This document shows, one piece after another, positions 42,001-54,300 of a stretch of DNA of 64,000 nucleotides. The position numbers and the translations under genes are program-made. This stretch comes from Pleodorina starrii (lineage: Eukaryota; Chlorophyta; Chlorophyceae; Chlamydomonadales; Volvocaceae): the NCBI GenBank assembly GCA_030267565.1, contig BRXU01000003.1:1410001-1474000 (forward strand), in the 5' to 3' direction. Positions within the stretch are counted from its first letter, which is position 1. Every line of letters begins with the position of its first letter. Below the pieces are notes generated by a model, which was not told the origin of the DNA, ran no database searches, and saw only the letters and a program-made list of their open reading frames with translations.

Positions 42001-43274
42001 AGAAGCCGGGGGGTCTACTGCAACCTCTCCCGATCCCGCAGGGAGTGTGGGAAAGCGTATCAATGGATCTGATTACACAGCTGCCAACCACGCAAGATGG
42101 GCACGACGCGATTGTAGTGTTTGTGGACCGGCTCAGCAAGATGACCCACTTTGCTGCCACACACACATCCGTCACAGCAGAAGACTTGGCGCACCTGTTC
42201 GTGTCAACTGTCTTCAAGCAACACGGTTTACCCAAAAACATTGTTTCGGACCGTGATCCTCGGTTTACGAGCAAGTTTTGGACAGAAGTAACACGCCTAC
42301 TTGGTACTCAACTTTACATGAGCACGGCGTTTCATCCACAAACCGATGGCCAGACGGAACGGATGAACCGTCTCCTCGAGGAGACGCTACGGCACTACAT
42401 TTCCCCGTTGCAAGACGACTGGGACAAACATCTACCGCTTGTTGAGTTTGCCATAAACAGTTCCAAGCAGGTATCGATAGGCACAACTCCGTTCATGCTG
42501 AATGGTGGACGACAGCCACGCACCCCGGCTGATCTCCAATTGCCTACCAAAGTGCCGGCTGCCGCATCTTTTGAGTCCAACTTACGCGAACGACTCGCGA
42601 AGGCAAAGGCGTGCCTGCAAGCTGCGCAGGAACGACAAAAGACGTTCGCTGACCGCCGCCGGAAGGTGGTCGCGTTCGCCGAGGGTCAAGAAGTGTTGCT
42701 CCACACCAAGAACATTACGTTCAAAACCCCTGGAACGCGCAAGCTCATGCCGCGCTACATCGGGCCGTTTCGCATTCTGAAAATGGTTACCCCGGTAGCA
42801 GCGAAGCTAGACTTGCCTCCTGAGATGCGCGTACACCCAGTGTTTCACGTTTCGCTTTTGCGACACTACAAGTCGGACGGCAGAACACCCCCACCGCCAG
42901 CCTTCAATCTAGGCGGCGAAGACTATTGGGCGGTTGAGGCCATTGTGGATCACAAAGACGTTCCTATCGGTCGCGGCAAGCACCGGCGGGAATACTTTGT
43001 CAAATGGCACGGCTTTCCAGCTACGGATAACAGCTGGGAGCCTGAAGCGAATCTTCGCGAGTCCGCACCCGTGGAACACGAGCTGGAGGCATATGAAGCA
43101 AAACTCCCAGAGGCGCAGCGCAAGGGAACGCGCCATGCGACCCTCTTGGACGAGTACAAAAGCTGCAGGAATGCACCTGCCCAGCCCCAACCCCAAACCC
43201 AAAAGCGGCACATTCCCGAACAAGAACAGCCGAACCAACCGCTTCGACGGTCCAAACGGCTGAAGAGAAGATAA
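39090..43274 (+). CDS. pol: Pol polyprotein with Dam-like domain and chromodomain (copy B)
   Basis: The 1,394-codon frame reads the same as copy A, with the first ATG at 39198. Dam-like segment, protease (Asp 39714), RT (YLDD 40857-40868), RNase H, integrase, GPF/Y and chromodomain are all present. Two intact identical pol frames imply that the duplication is recent or that the copies are homogenised. Confidence 0.95.
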   Translation: MLARETSEDGVPQTVQAVADTSDLLPPPPQGEFSDRMFSLDEFRRIEGELEKKFTYDAAANNDGSNSLCNRFACPERSFFDQDVSGEIVWAHPPYTQIREWQQHYTKCKAKAPSSTAAMFVAPQWPHVEQFFRAAGYRLYKTYAPGSKLLSVPDAEGVRKELPESLWPIQLWWDPPTESAKLNVLRPGSSYTMTFDGYAEAKPVNILVDSGACCNGLAHGFVDQTTVKQLVLRVRSSRISSVRVASGETTRLLGEVRLRLRIGKHTERITLLVLKEGVPGVQIILSTDWLKLRQAKLDYSKDTLTISHNGANLTLTPQYAQHGAEGSDFGDPWLNVALPQLSESATNILSAKQAAKSIARGARSYLMIVRKEPTSNGDATLAAAVQSTPGSAPDDLAPDQDIQALIDEYKDVFEELQGLPPDRGIGHTIPLVPNAEPPAKRMYRLSPNEMQEVRKQVTDLLAKGFIEPSNSPFGAPILFVQKPNGELRLCLDFRALNKLTVKRRYPMPNITEIFDTLQGARVFSSLDLQQGYYQIRITDKDVEKTGFIAPGMGQFQFRVLCFGLTNAPATFQSVMNGIFAKHIGKFVLVYLDDILVFSKTPEEHVQHLRTVLQLLREHQFKAKLSKCEFNKPQLKFLGHIVSREGLKVDDSKIATVQNWPVPKDVRKLREFLGLANYFRRFIQGYSGLASPLTALTSVKVPFIWSPKCQAAFDGIKFALSNAPVLALPQLDKPFEVWSDASVNGTGAVLMQNGHPVAYTSKKFTSAEYNYTTTDQECLGVIHALQEWRCYLEGSEFLLLTDHNPLVYLHEQRGAGLLSRRQARWMEYLQRFSGMKWEYRPGRTNVADPLSRVHEAVLSVLATALTGSDIGRLIREGYAGDPWFKKPKAARLQLKRKDGFWYHGNQIVVPNVPQLRTQILREYHDTPFSGHPGAHRTQDAIAKRFWWPGLHTDVQQYVASCPKCQRNKPLNQKPGGLLQPLPIPQGVWESVSMDLITQLPTTQDGHDAIVVFVDRLSKMTHFAATHTSVTAEDLAHLFVSTVFKQHGLPKNIVSDRDPRFTSKFWTEVTRLLGTQLYMSTAFHPQTDGQTERMNRLLEETLRHYISPLQDDWDKHLPLVEFAINSSKQVSIGTTPFMLNGGRQPRTPADLQLPTKVPAAASFESNLRERLAKAKACLQAAQERQKTFADRRRKVVAFAEGQEVLLHTKNITFKTPGTRKLMPRYIGPFRILKMVTPVAAKLDLPPEMRVHPVFHVSLLRHYKSDGRTPPPPAFNLGGEDYWAVEAIVDHKDVPIGRGKHRREYFVKWHGFPATDNSWEPEANLRESAPVEHELEAYEAKLPEAQRKGTRHATLLDEYKSCRNAPAQPQPQTQKRHIPEQEQPNQPLRRSKRLKRR

Positions 43275-43321
43275 ATCCGTACTACGGAGCTCTCGGGACG
43301 CTCGCTTCAGAGGGGGGGGAA

Positions 43322-43722
43322 TGTAAGAGGGGATTCCGGACTAAGCGCGACGCGCGGGTCCGACCCGTTGGTCACGTAACAACGTGAACCTTCAAAGTAA
43401 CAGAATCAGACATATTAATAATAAATATTAATACAGTCCAAAGACTAGTGTGGTGTGTCACTAGTTGGAGGAGTTCTCAGAGAGAACACAGAAGATACTT
43501 GATCTGTCGTATCACGATACGGCACGCGGCTTGGCGAGGGCCGTGAAGTAGAAAAGCTCGTCGGGCTAGGGCATGGTGCCATTGCTTACACACTGCGGTC
43601 CAGGTTCAATACCTGGCTAGGCCCATACTTCCGTTTACATCTCACTCGCTTAAGGTATAAAGATCCACGCTTCCGCACAGGTCTGCCACTCGGCAGACTA
43701 AGATAGAATCTCATTCATTACA
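43322..43722 (+). repeat. LTR 3 (3' LTR of copy B)
   Basis: 401 bp, preceded by the polypurine tract (43306-43321) and followed by the right target duplication GGGGA (43723-43727). Confidence 0.95.
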
Positions 43723-44335
43723 GGGGAAGCCACCCGGAAACCACACGACGGCTTTTACTGAATGGCATTGGAACGGCCACGCCTGACTCTGCCCCCGCCC
43801 GCCCTCGCCCGCTCGGCAGGTACCTATGTGCACAGTCGATGCGCACAGTCACGTGCCCCACACGCGCACGCGCACGCACGCACGCATTTCATCTCCCCCG
43901 TCCGTATGCTGTAGAACCAGGACCCGGCAGTCATGCCCCGGCCGCGCAGGGGGCAGGGTCAGGTCCTCGGTAGCATGTGGGTGCAACGCCGGAACGCCGG
44001 AACGCCGCACGGCCGCTGCTGTGGCTTCACATTGAGGGTAAAACACTTGAGGGAGAGAGAGACACCCGTCGTCCGCACGCGCTTGCACGGCAACAAGACG
44101 GCCGCCCCCCCTCCTCCTCCGCCCCCTTCCTTCTCCTCCTCCTCCTCCTCCCTCACACGCGAGTCAGTTGCGGGTGCCGGGCATGTCGTCACTGATGTAC
44201 GGTATCGTTCCTAATGACGAGAAACCGGCCACCCACTTCGGTAACACACAGCACGCGGATCCAGATGATGCGTGGGTACACAAAAGAGCGGTGTAAGTCA
44301 AGTCAGCAATCGCGATTCAGCAACTCTGAAGTCGT

Positions 44336-44375
<40 letters not shown>
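44336..44375. repeat. (CAG)n microsatellite
   Basis: Thirteen uninterrupted CAG units in non-coding DNA. Confidence 0.95.
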
Positions 44376-44376
<1 letters not shown>

Positions 44377-44788
44377 CCCGGCAGCATAGCACAGCGCGCC
44401 GCGGCGCCAAAATTTTGCGTCCATGCCCATGCATGTAATACGGTAAGTGGCTGCGGTTGGCCGCCAACTCAGGAGCGTCAAGACCCCTTCTTCCGGCCCC
44501 CGCCCGCCCCCCGCCAGCCCCTCTCCCTATGTTTCTCTTGATCGCCCCTCTCGAACCGCTCCGCTTCGCTGCGGCTCACACGTTCCACATGCCCGTGACC
44601 ATGTCAAAAGTATCAACAGAATGAGGGTCGCGAACTCGAGTTGCCGTATGCCGTATGCCGTACTGCAGTACTATTGCCATTTGCCGTAATCCATTAATAT
44701 TAAAATGTGTATGGTAACGGTAACGGTAATGGTAAATATGGTTTGAACGTTTGATGGCCCCGCACAACTGACCGCAAATTTACCACGC

Positions 44789-44818
44789 CACCACCACCAC
44801 CACCACCACCACCACCAC
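44789..44818. repeat. (CAC)n microsatellite
   Basis: About ten CAC/ACC units. Confidence 0.95.
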
Positions 44819-45329
44819 TGCTTCAAGAAGAATGCTGCGGCCTCCAAAGCCTCCTCCTCCAAACTCCAAACGCCAAACCCTGTGCCAGACCCGACCCGTC
44901 CCAACCCGACCCGTAAAATACATCCGCGCGATGCAAAGCGCATCGGCGCACACACATATGCGCCACACGTCTTACGGCAAACGGCAGCCGACGCGACCGG
45001 CTGTTGCCGCGCCCTCCGTGCTCGATCCCCGACGAGCACGACCCAACGTTCCCAGAGCAGTAAACACGCACACAACATACACGAGTAATGACCCGAGCAT
45101 CGAAAACAACGGTTGGTAGGTGTTGTGTTGTGTTGGTTGATGTTAGGGGTCGTTACCGTCATACGTGTTCGCCACACACGAGTCACGAGTCCACCCAGGA
45201 GAAGGCCGATACCGCCTTGCCTTGCCCTCTTCTGCCGCAATCCGTATCCACACCGATAATATGTACGACAGTATCCGGCTGTTTGTACGGCACAACCATT
45301 GCTCTCCAACTGCCCCTGCAGGCCAGTCA

Positions 45330-48300
45330 TTACGGCGCAGCCCAAGCCGTCGTCCCGCCGCCGCCGCCGGCGCCGCCGGCGCCGGTGCTCGGCCCGACGC
45401 TGGCCCGCCGTATGCGGCCGGGCCGCATCGTGGCTGCCGCCGCCGGGAGATCCGGAGTGGCGGCGGAGGTCACGGCGACCGCCGAGATCGTCGCCGTCAG
45501 CGGCGGCGCCGCCGCCGTCGCAGCGTCGGAGACGCGCGGTCGGCGGAGGCCGCCGCCGCCGCCGCCGCCGCCCAGCGCCGTCACCGACGCGCGCTGCGCC
45601 GCCGCCGCCGCCCGGTCCAATCCGCCGCTGCCGCTGCCGCCACCCCCAAACAGCGCGACGTTGAGCAAGAGGCTGTCGACGCTGACGCCGAGCGGCCCGC
45701 TGCTGTCGTACGTGTCGTAGAATGACGACTGCTGACTCAGACCGAAGCCGCCGCCGCCGGCGCCGCTGCCGACGGAGTAGTAGTGGTGCTGCGTGCCGGG
45801 ACCGTTGGGGCCGTTGGACGAGCCGCGGCGGAGGCGGTACGGCGAGACGCCCGCTCCGAGACCGACCTCCATTCGTGGGTAGTTTCGGAGCGGGCTGTGG
45901 GGCGGTGACGCCGCCGCCCGCGATCCACCGCCGACGCCGAGCATCGGCGTCGACGCTCGGCCATAGCCGCCGCCGTAGCCGCCGGAACCGCCACCGCCGG
46001 TACCGCCGGCGGCGGCGGCGGCGCCGCTGCCAGCGCTGTGCGACAGGGAGCTTCTCATGACCTGAAGACCGGACTGTTGACGAGTGGGCGGAGGAAAGGA
46101 CGACGGAGGGGGGGTCAGGGAGTGATATGCTCCAAAGGGGGGGGGGCGGAGGTCGGCGTCGCGGCGCTGTGGGCTAAAAGATGAGTCGTGGGCTCAACAT
46201 CAGACAAGCTGGTACTGGCGCAAACAGCCACAGCCACAGCCACAGCCACAGCCACAGCCACAGCCACAGCCACAGCCACAGCCACAGCCACAGCCACAGC
46301 CACAGCCACAGCCACAGCCACAGCCACAGCCACAGCCACAGCCACAGCCACAGCCACAGCCACAGCCACAGCCACAGCCACAGCCACAGCCACAGCCACA
46401 GCCACAGCCACAGCCACAGCCACAGCCACAGCCACAGCCACAGCCACAGCCACAGCCACAGCCACAGCCACAGCCACAGCCACAGCCACAGCCACAGCCA
46501 CAGCCACAAACTGATAACAGGGAAAAGGCCATACCCTCATGCCGGTAGATAGGTGAGGACACGCAAGGTAACGCCAGGTAACACCAGCCAGGTCCGAGGG
46601 ACTCACCGGGGCCAGTCTTGGGGAAAGCGATGTCTGGGAGATCTCCGGCAGCATGCCGGACGTGCCGTACGACGTGCCGTACGGCGAGGGCGTCGTGGTC
46701 GCCCACGCCGCCAGCGGCGGCGAAGGCGGTGCCGTCTGCTCGTACCCCGTAGAGCCCAGCCGCTGCGGCGGCGCCTTCGCCCCCGCCGCCGCCGCCCCCG
46801 CCGCCGCTGCCGCCACAACCGCCGCCGCCGCCGAGCCGGGGTTGCCAAGGCGCGACGCGTATCCCATGCCGTACGACTGCCCGTCGGAGCTCGGCCGCAG
46901 CGGAGGCCCGCCGCCGCTGCCGCCGTTGCCGCCAATGTCCGGAAGCAGCGTTGGCGGCGAGTTGTGGCGAGGGTACGGATTCACTCCAGCGCGACCCAAC
47001 ATGAGCGCAGCGGGCTTCGACGGCGGCGGCGCCGCCAGCATCGGCCGCGCGTCCGGCGATGGCGTATCTCCTCCTCCTCCTACGGCGCCGCCGATAGGCT
47101 CTGCTCCGGTGATGGAGCGCCGAGGGGACGCCCAGGCGGCCACCGGCGGCGGCGACGGCGGCGCCGCCGCCGCCGCCGCTACGGCGGCGTCCGCCGCCGC
47201 CGCCGTCGACCCCGCTCCCGACATCGAGCTGGCGCGGCTCGACGGCCATCCGCCGTGGCTGCTGAGCGTGTTGTGGGGCGTGGGCACCAGGGCGGCGTTG
47301 ATCGGCGATGTGCGGCGACCCGTGGGTCCGCCCGCCGCCGCCGCGGTGGCGGCGGCGCCGCCGCCACCCGGCAGCGGATGGCCTGGCGGCATCGACGCGT
47401 CAAACAGCGACGTCGCCGGCTCCGCCGCGTTGGATCCGGATCCAAACTGCCGGGATATGGATCCGGCGGAGAGCACGCTCGGGCTCCATAGCCCGGCCGC
47501 GGCTCCGGAACCTGAATCCAGCGGCGGCGGCGGCGCCGCCGCCGGCGGTCCGCCAAGCCGTACAAGCGGTTCCGAGTGGCTCTCACCGCCGCCCCGCGGC
47601 GACCTCTCGCCCCCGCTGCCGCCGCTAGGCTCCGGGCTGAGCTGCTCCGCAGCGCCCCGCCAGGCCATCCCGCCGTACACTGTCGTACTAGATGGGCCCC
47701 GGCCCGCCGCAGCCGCCAAGGTCGGCGGCGGCGCGTTCGCGCCGGAGGCGGCGAGCGGAAACCGACGGCCGGCGCCGCCGCCGCCGCCGGCGGGCACGTT
47801 TGGCGACGTCGGGCGTAGCGGGTGCGGCAGGCGGGGCACGGAGGTGCCCTGGATTACGCTCGGCGGATCGAGCGCCATAAACGTCAGCCGCTGCGGATGC
47901 GCCAGGCGGTTGCGAGAGGCCGGCCGCAGGTATTGCGCGGACTGCAGCGGCGGCTGCGGCGGCGGCGGCGCCGCCGACGCCGCCAGCGGCGGCGGTACCT
48001 GCGCCTGCAAGTGGGAGTTGTGGTGGAAGGTGAGGTGCTGCATCCGGCAGGGGGCGCCGGCGGCGCCCCGCGGCGGCGGAGCCGCCGCTGCCGGCGGCGG
48101 CGAAGCCGCCGCCGCCGCCGCCGCCGCCGTGCCGGCGGCGGCGGCGGCAGGCGCCTCCTGCCTCTGGCGCCGCTCCCGCTCCTCCTTCCGCTGCAGGGCC
48201 TGGATCTCTTCCTCCATCCGACCGATCTCGGATCCAAGCTCGCTGAGCAGTTTGATTGCCGTACTGGCCATGTCCGTCACGTCCGGCGGCGGCGGCGGCA

Positions 48301-51300
48301 GCGCCGCAAGCTGCTCCACCACCTCCTCGTCCACGTCGACGTCGACGATGCCGCCGGCAGCGGCGGCGGCGGCGGGGACGCCCCGTGCTGCCTCACCCAC
48401 GCCCCGGATCTGGATCAGCGACGCCAGCCGTATCGGCTGCCGCCAGTAGTAGGTGTTGCCAAAGCCAGACGTACAGCCGCCGCCGGGCCGCACGCGCATC
48501 TGCATCCTGCCGCCACACGTCGGCGTCCAAATCATCCCCCGGTCCGCTCCCCCGCTTTGCTGTACGACACCGCCGGAGAGGAAGGCGCTGCGGCCGCCGC
48601 CGCCGCGGCCGCCGCGGCGCGGCCGGCGGAAGCCGCCGCCAGACGTCGCGCCGGCGGCGGCGGAGCGGCCGCCCCCGCCGGCCCCGCCGCCGCCGGAGGC
48701 GGCGGCGGCGGCGGCGGCGGCTCCGCCGCTATCGCTCTGCCGTTGTACGGCACCTTTGCCGCCGTTCATCTCGGCGTCGAAGGCCACGGCGCGGAGGAGC
48801 TTGGCGATGGGGCTCTGAGACGCCGCCAGCGCCGCCAGCGCGCGCGCGTGGCGGCGGCGGTACAACACCCGCTCGTACGCGTTGCCGCCGTACACCGCCG
48901 CGCCGGCGCCGCCGCCGTACGTCGCCAGCAGCTCTGCTCGGCGCTCCTGCTGTACCTCTTCCCGCTGCCGCTGCTTGGCTTCTTTGGAGCGTCGCAGGGT
49001 GATGGCGATGTGGTCGTCCTCCACCCTGTACGAATGCCGTACACGCCGTACGTGCAGGACACGACAACAGGCCAGGATTACGAATGGCTGGGAATTGCAC
49101 TCTACCGTACTGCATAGCCGTAGACGAGACACGTGCGCCGTACACCATAGTACCGTACCTGTAGTTCGTCGGCGTCGGCGGCGGTGCGACTGCCCAACGG
49201 GTCATGTCGTACAGCATGTCGAACTGTTGGATGCCCTGCTCGTCCTCCAGCGGCTCTCCGACCGCCGCCGACTCCGCCGCCGCCGCCGCCGCTTCGGCGG
49301 CAGCGTCGGGGCTGCCGTATGCGTCCGGCGCCGGGCTGACCACCGGCCGTTGCGTCGTAGGAGCCGGTACCGCGCGGTGCGCCGTACGACCCGCTGCCGC
49401 CGCCGGCGCCGTCGTCCCTGTCGGCGCCGCTGCGGCGCCGGCCACCGCTCCAGGGTGGCGCACGGACTGTGGCGCCGCGCCACCACTCGCCGCCGCCGTT
49501 GCCGCCGCCGCCGCCGGGGCCTTACGTGACGCCGCACCGTTCGAGGGCCGCTGAGTCGCCGCCGTTAACGCCGCCGCCGCCGCCGGGAGAACCGTCGGCG
49601 CCCCGTCAAGTCGGCGGGCCAAATTGACGCGTCCGCCGGCGGCGGCGCCGGCGGCGGCGCCGCTGACGGCGGCCTCCGGCTTCGCCTCCGCCGCCGCCGG
49701 CGTCGCAGCGCTCGCGGCCCCGGACTCCTCCCCTGGAGCATCCTTCCCATCTTCGGAGGCCGTCGCCCAGCCGTCGCCGTCGCCGTCGCCGTCGCTGCTG
49801 CTGCTACTGCTGATGTCGTCGAGGGGGTACGACATCGGACCGTCACCGCCGTCACCGCCGTCGCCGCCGTCACCGCCGTCACCGCCGTCGCCGCCGTCAC
49901 CGCCGCCGTCGCCGCCGCCATCACCGCCGCGGCGCGGCGGAGAGACGTCCGATGTGGGATCGTTGATGTGTGCCCGGCCCTGCGGAAACACGCGCTCGGC
50001 CACCTGCGGCGGGATTTGGTCGTTAGACGTTGACGGTTAGTCGTTGGTTGTAGGTCGTTGGCCATCGAACCATTGAGCCGTGCTAGCCGGCCGTGCTGTT
50101 ATGACACGTGAGGCGCGTGATGTTTTTGGCGCGGATAAGAGGGAAAAGCGGAGGAGTGGTGTGGAAAGGTAAAACTGCCCAAAGGCCGGGTCAGCACCGG
50201 TCCACACGGTCGCTCCAGGAAGGGGTCCTTCAGCCACAGCTCGGATCCCAATCGGATCCCAATCGGATCTAAATCGGATCCCCATCGGATCCCATCCGGA
50301 TCCCAGTCGATTGAAGCGCGCACCGAACCCCAACTGGCCCTGTAACGTAACAACCGTGTACAGCCATGTACAGCCAGGCTAGACAAGGCATGGTAAGCCC
50401 CGTACAGTAAGGCAGTAAGCACCCAGGCTTCCGCCCCCCTTGCCCTTCCCGCCCCCCTTGCCCTTCCCGCCCCACCGGCTGCTCACCCCGGGTCTTATGG
50501 ATTTAGAGCGCAGAACCGCCACCGCCACCTGCGACGATCGCACACGTCCAGAGGGAGGGAGGGGGGGCGGGGTGGGGTGGGTTGGGGTGGGGGCGATAAA
50601 AAAAGGGATCGCTGCGGAGGGACGGAGGGGGGGGGCACAGGGGCGGGAGGGGGCGGCCCGGTGCGCGGGAAAAAGACATGCAGTCGGTTTGGGGGGGTGG
50701 GCGAGAGAGGCAATGTTCTTTCCAGGTACGGAAAGCGCGTCCCGGCCCAGCGCACCTGGAACGGCTCCCCACTCAGAGTGGCCTCGCCGCCACCACCCTG
50801 CGCCGCCACATCACCGTCGTCACGGCCGCTGCCGCCGCTGCCGCTGCCGCCGCCACTGCCGTCGCCAGCGCCCTCAGCGCCAGTGCCCTGCGGGCTGACG
50901 CCGCCGTCGCTGCCTTCACCGGAACCCGCCGCCGCCGCCGCCGCTGCCGCCGCCGCCACCGCCGCGTCGGCGGCGACGCCGGCCCGCGCGCCGCGGCTGG
51001 CGGCCCCAACCCGGAAGCTGACGCTGAAGCCGCCGCCGCGCGGCGCAATCGACATGGCCGAGCCCATCACTCGCCCGCCGCCCGGCGGCCGCTCCTCCCC
51101 CGCCGGCGGCGCCGGCGGCGACATGGCGCGACGGGACGTGGCGAAGGACCGCCCGCCGACGCCGACACCGACGATGCCGGCGGGCGTGCCGGCGCGGTCC
51201 TGGCCGTCGCCGTGGGACCTCACGCGCTGGAACACGGCCCGAGAGGAAGCGGCCGCGGAGGCAGCGGCGGACGCGGCGACGGAGGAGGAGCCGGTGGGGG

Positions 51301-54300
51301 AGCCCAGACCCCGACCCACCACAGCCGGAAAACCGGCGGCGGCTCCGCCGCCGGTGCCGACGGCGACGGCGGCGGCGGGGCCCCAGGCCGCAATCGCCGC
51401 TGCGGCGGCGTCGGCTTCGCCGACGCCGGCCCGCGACGCCGACCCACGGGTCGGCGGTGGCGGCGGCGGCGGAGCCGCCGCCGGCAACGCCGCGCGCGGC
51501 GCGGCGGCCGGCGGGTGCGGCAGCAGGGGCGCGTGGCTTACGAAGAATCCCGCGGAGGCGGCGCCGAAGATGGCGGCGACGCTGTTGGGAGCAGGCGGCG
51601 GCCGCCGCGGGTCGGCGGCGGCGCCGCCGGGGCTGCCAGCGCGCTGCGCGTCGCCTCCGGCGGCGGCGCCGCCTGGCGGCGGCCCGAGGCCGTGCGCGAT
51701 GAGCGGCTGCATGCGCGCGTGGGGCGGCGTGTGGGGGGCGCCGTGCTGGCCGCCGGCTTGCCGGTGGGGGGCGTGCGGGCCGCCGCTGCCGCCGCTGCTG
51801 AGGGAGGCTTTGGGGCTGCCGAGCCCCTCGCGAGGGATGCCCAGCTGCCTGCGCACCGGGGAGAGGGGAGGGGAGTTTGAAGAGGGGTTATCCACGTCTA
51901 GGCCGGGGGGATGACGAGTGGACTGCCGCCGCAGCCAGCACGCACGCACACGCACACGCACCCCCACCCCCACCCCCACCCCCACCCCCACCCCCACCCC
52001 CACCCCCACCCCCACCCCCACCCCCACCCCCACCCCCACCCCCACCCCCACCCCCACCCCCACCCCCACCCCCACCCCCACCCCCACCCCCACCCCCACC
52101 CCCACCCCCACCCCCACCCCCACCCCCACCTGATGTATGCCTCCAGTGCCGGCAGCAGCTCCGGCTCCGGCAGCGACTCGAGCTGCAGTGTGAGGGACCG
52201 CAGGCCACCGGCCCGCGGGTCATCCCCGGACCGAGCCTGCACCCACCCGAACTGAGTGAACACCGCGCCGGGCACCTCGGCGCCCTGACACACAGGCACG
52301 CAGACAGACAGACACACACACACGGGGAGAGAAGGAGAGGGGGACAAAGGGATTAGGAAACTTAACACTCTAGCGGTTCGGGTTCGGTGCGGCTCTAGTC
52401 ACGATGTGAAGAACGGGCCAACCCCTGATTTGGCTGTCGCCCCTTACCGCTATGAAACAAACCTTACCGTACGGTATTTCACCCTACCTACCTACCTACC
52501 TACCTATCTACCTACCTGCCTAGAGTTAAAACACACAAGGAGATTCTTTGGAGATTCTGACCTTCCTTGCGCGAAACAAAACCAGACTGACCTTCTGCCA
52601 CGTAGCGGCTCGGACGGAGGCGAGCTTTCCCTCTCCGACCTGCGGCTTCAGCCGCTTGGGCTGCCGATACAGCAGCGAGGGGCCGCCGGGGCTCATGTTG
52701 TACGGACCCAACCGAATCGGCGGCGGCTTGAGCGCCGCCGCCGCCGCCGCCAAGCCGCCGGAGCCGGCGGAGCCGCCGCCGCCGCCCGGTCCCTTGCCGC
52801 GCAGCGGCCGCGGCGGCCGTCGCGGCGGCGGCGGCCGCCAGAAGCGATGCGGCGGCGGCTTCGCCGCCGCCGCCGCCGCCGCGTCAGCGGCGGCGGCGGC
52901 CGCGGCCGCGGCGCCGCCAGGGCGCCGCGCCGCGCCGCCGCCGCCGGGACGCCAGGCGGGTCCGGCGACGGCGCCGTGGCGGAGGCGCGCCAGCGCGTCG
53001 CGCCGGGCGGCGCGCGCCGCCGCGCGCTCGTCGCGCAGCGCCGCCGCCGCCGCCGCCGCGGCGGCCTTCTTGGCGCGCCGGCGGTCGATGTAATACCCCC
53101 GGAGCTTCTTTCGCGAGCGCTCCTTTTGGCGCTGGATGCGGAGGAGCGTGTCACGACCCGCGGTTCGGACCTCACTCTCGGACATGGTCTCATATCCCGA
53201 ATCCGAGTCGTGCTGCCCGCCATTGCCCCTGCGCCGCCGAGGCGACAGCGAGCCGCCGCCGCCGTCGGCGCCCCCCGCCCCGTGCCCGCGGCCTCCGTGC
53301 CGCCCCTCCGGGCTGGCGGCGCCGTCGCCGCCGCGCGCCGTCCCGCCGCCGCTGGCGTCGCCGCTGCCGCGGCGGCGGCGGCGGCTCCGCTGCCGCCGGC
53401 GCCCCGTCTCGTCACTGTCGTACTCGCTGCTCTCTTCGTCGTACTCGCTGTCGCTGTACGACTCCGAGTCGGAGGAGGCGAAGAAGCTGGCGCGGGCGCT
53501 GGCGGCGGTGGCGCCCGCCGTCGACCAGCCGGCGCCGCCGCCGCCAGCGCCGCCGTCGCCGCCCTCCGCCGCCGCCGCGCGCGACGCCATCCGCAGCCGC
53601 AGCTTCTCCTTCACCAGAGCCCAGACGTCGTCCTCCGGAATGGTCAACGACGGCGCCGCCGCCGCCGCGAACGCCGCCGCCGCCTCCGCCGCGCTGGCGG
53701 CGTCCGCCAGCGTTATCCCCCGCGGCATCAGAGGCGGCGCCGCCGCCGCCGCCGCGCCGTCGGGCCCGCCCGCCGCCAGCGCCGCGGCGGCGGAGCTGCC
53801 CCACGTCGTCACCGACGCCGCGTCCGCCGACGTCGATGTCGTACTGCCTGTACGGAGGCCCTGCGGCGCGGCGGTGCTACTGATGGCCGAGGAGGTACGG
53901 GAGGGGCCGTCGGCGGCGGCGGCGGCGGCGGTGGCGGCGACGACGAAGTCCATGGCCGCCTTCTCCAGGAGTTCCTGCCGCGCCTCCTCCTCCATGTCTC
54001 GAAGCTCCTGCACCAGGCGGCGGCGTGCGGCGGGGGCGGCGGGGGGGGTTATCCACGTATAGGCCGGAGCCCATGAACGGTAAAAGTAACAGAAAAAGGC
54101 CGTCTCGTCTGCAAAAGAACAGCGAGGTAAGCTTGCAAAACAGCAGAGGACGTTATGTACAAACCGAGAGGGTGTAGCAAGTACGAGCCGAGCCGCCACG
54201 GGGGGGGCAGTGGGGTTGGGGATAGCGGCACAGCTGAGGCGTCGACTTCCGCTCCCTCCGAATTGTGGGGGTTGGGTTAAGAGGGGAGGACGGAGGAGTG

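Larger units (their letters stand above)
26547..43722 (+). mobile_element. Ty3/gypsy chromovirus tandem array (LTR-internal-LTR-internal-LTR)
   Basis: Three 401-bp LTRs begin TGTAAGAGGGG and end TTACA. They enclose two internal regions of the same gene order. The whole array is flanked by a single 5-bp duplication, GGGGA (26542-26546 and 43723-43727), so it behaves as one insertion. Each internal region has a PBS, nested antisense TRIM-like units, a duplicated pol 5' segment, gag, a zinc-knuckle frame, pol, and a polypurine tract. The unit lengths are 8,577 and 8,198 bp; the 379-bp difference equals one TRIM internal-plus-LTR unit. The gag and pol frames of the two copies appear identical. 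The element is young but rearranged. Confidence 0.95.
43728..45329. other. Spacer between retrotransposon array and giant gene
   Basis: No supported gene. It contains a (CAG)n tract (44336-44375), a (CAC)n tract (44789-44818) and a CCGTATGC run near 44643-44663. It probably includes the 3' UTR of the giant gene; I could not identify a convincing TGTAA signal. Confidence 0.5.

Noticed and set aside
46174..46514. Long Trp-Leu, Ala-Thr, Ser-His and Cys-Gly frames
   Set aside because: Pure consequence of the CAGCCA array, located between a good donor and acceptor.
46653..49117. Plus-strand frames of 598 and 431 codons
   Set aside because: Antisense to the giant gene exon 49025-46607; no motif, composition explained by GC-rich codons.
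50495..52129. A single 544-codon minus-strand gene
   Set aside because: It reads through the CCCCCA array and splice sites; the coding part is exon 51848-50756 of the giant gene.
51888..52368. Poly-Gly, poly-Pro, His-Pro and Trp-Gly frames
   Set aside because: Produced by the CCCCCA array; the real exon ends at 52130.
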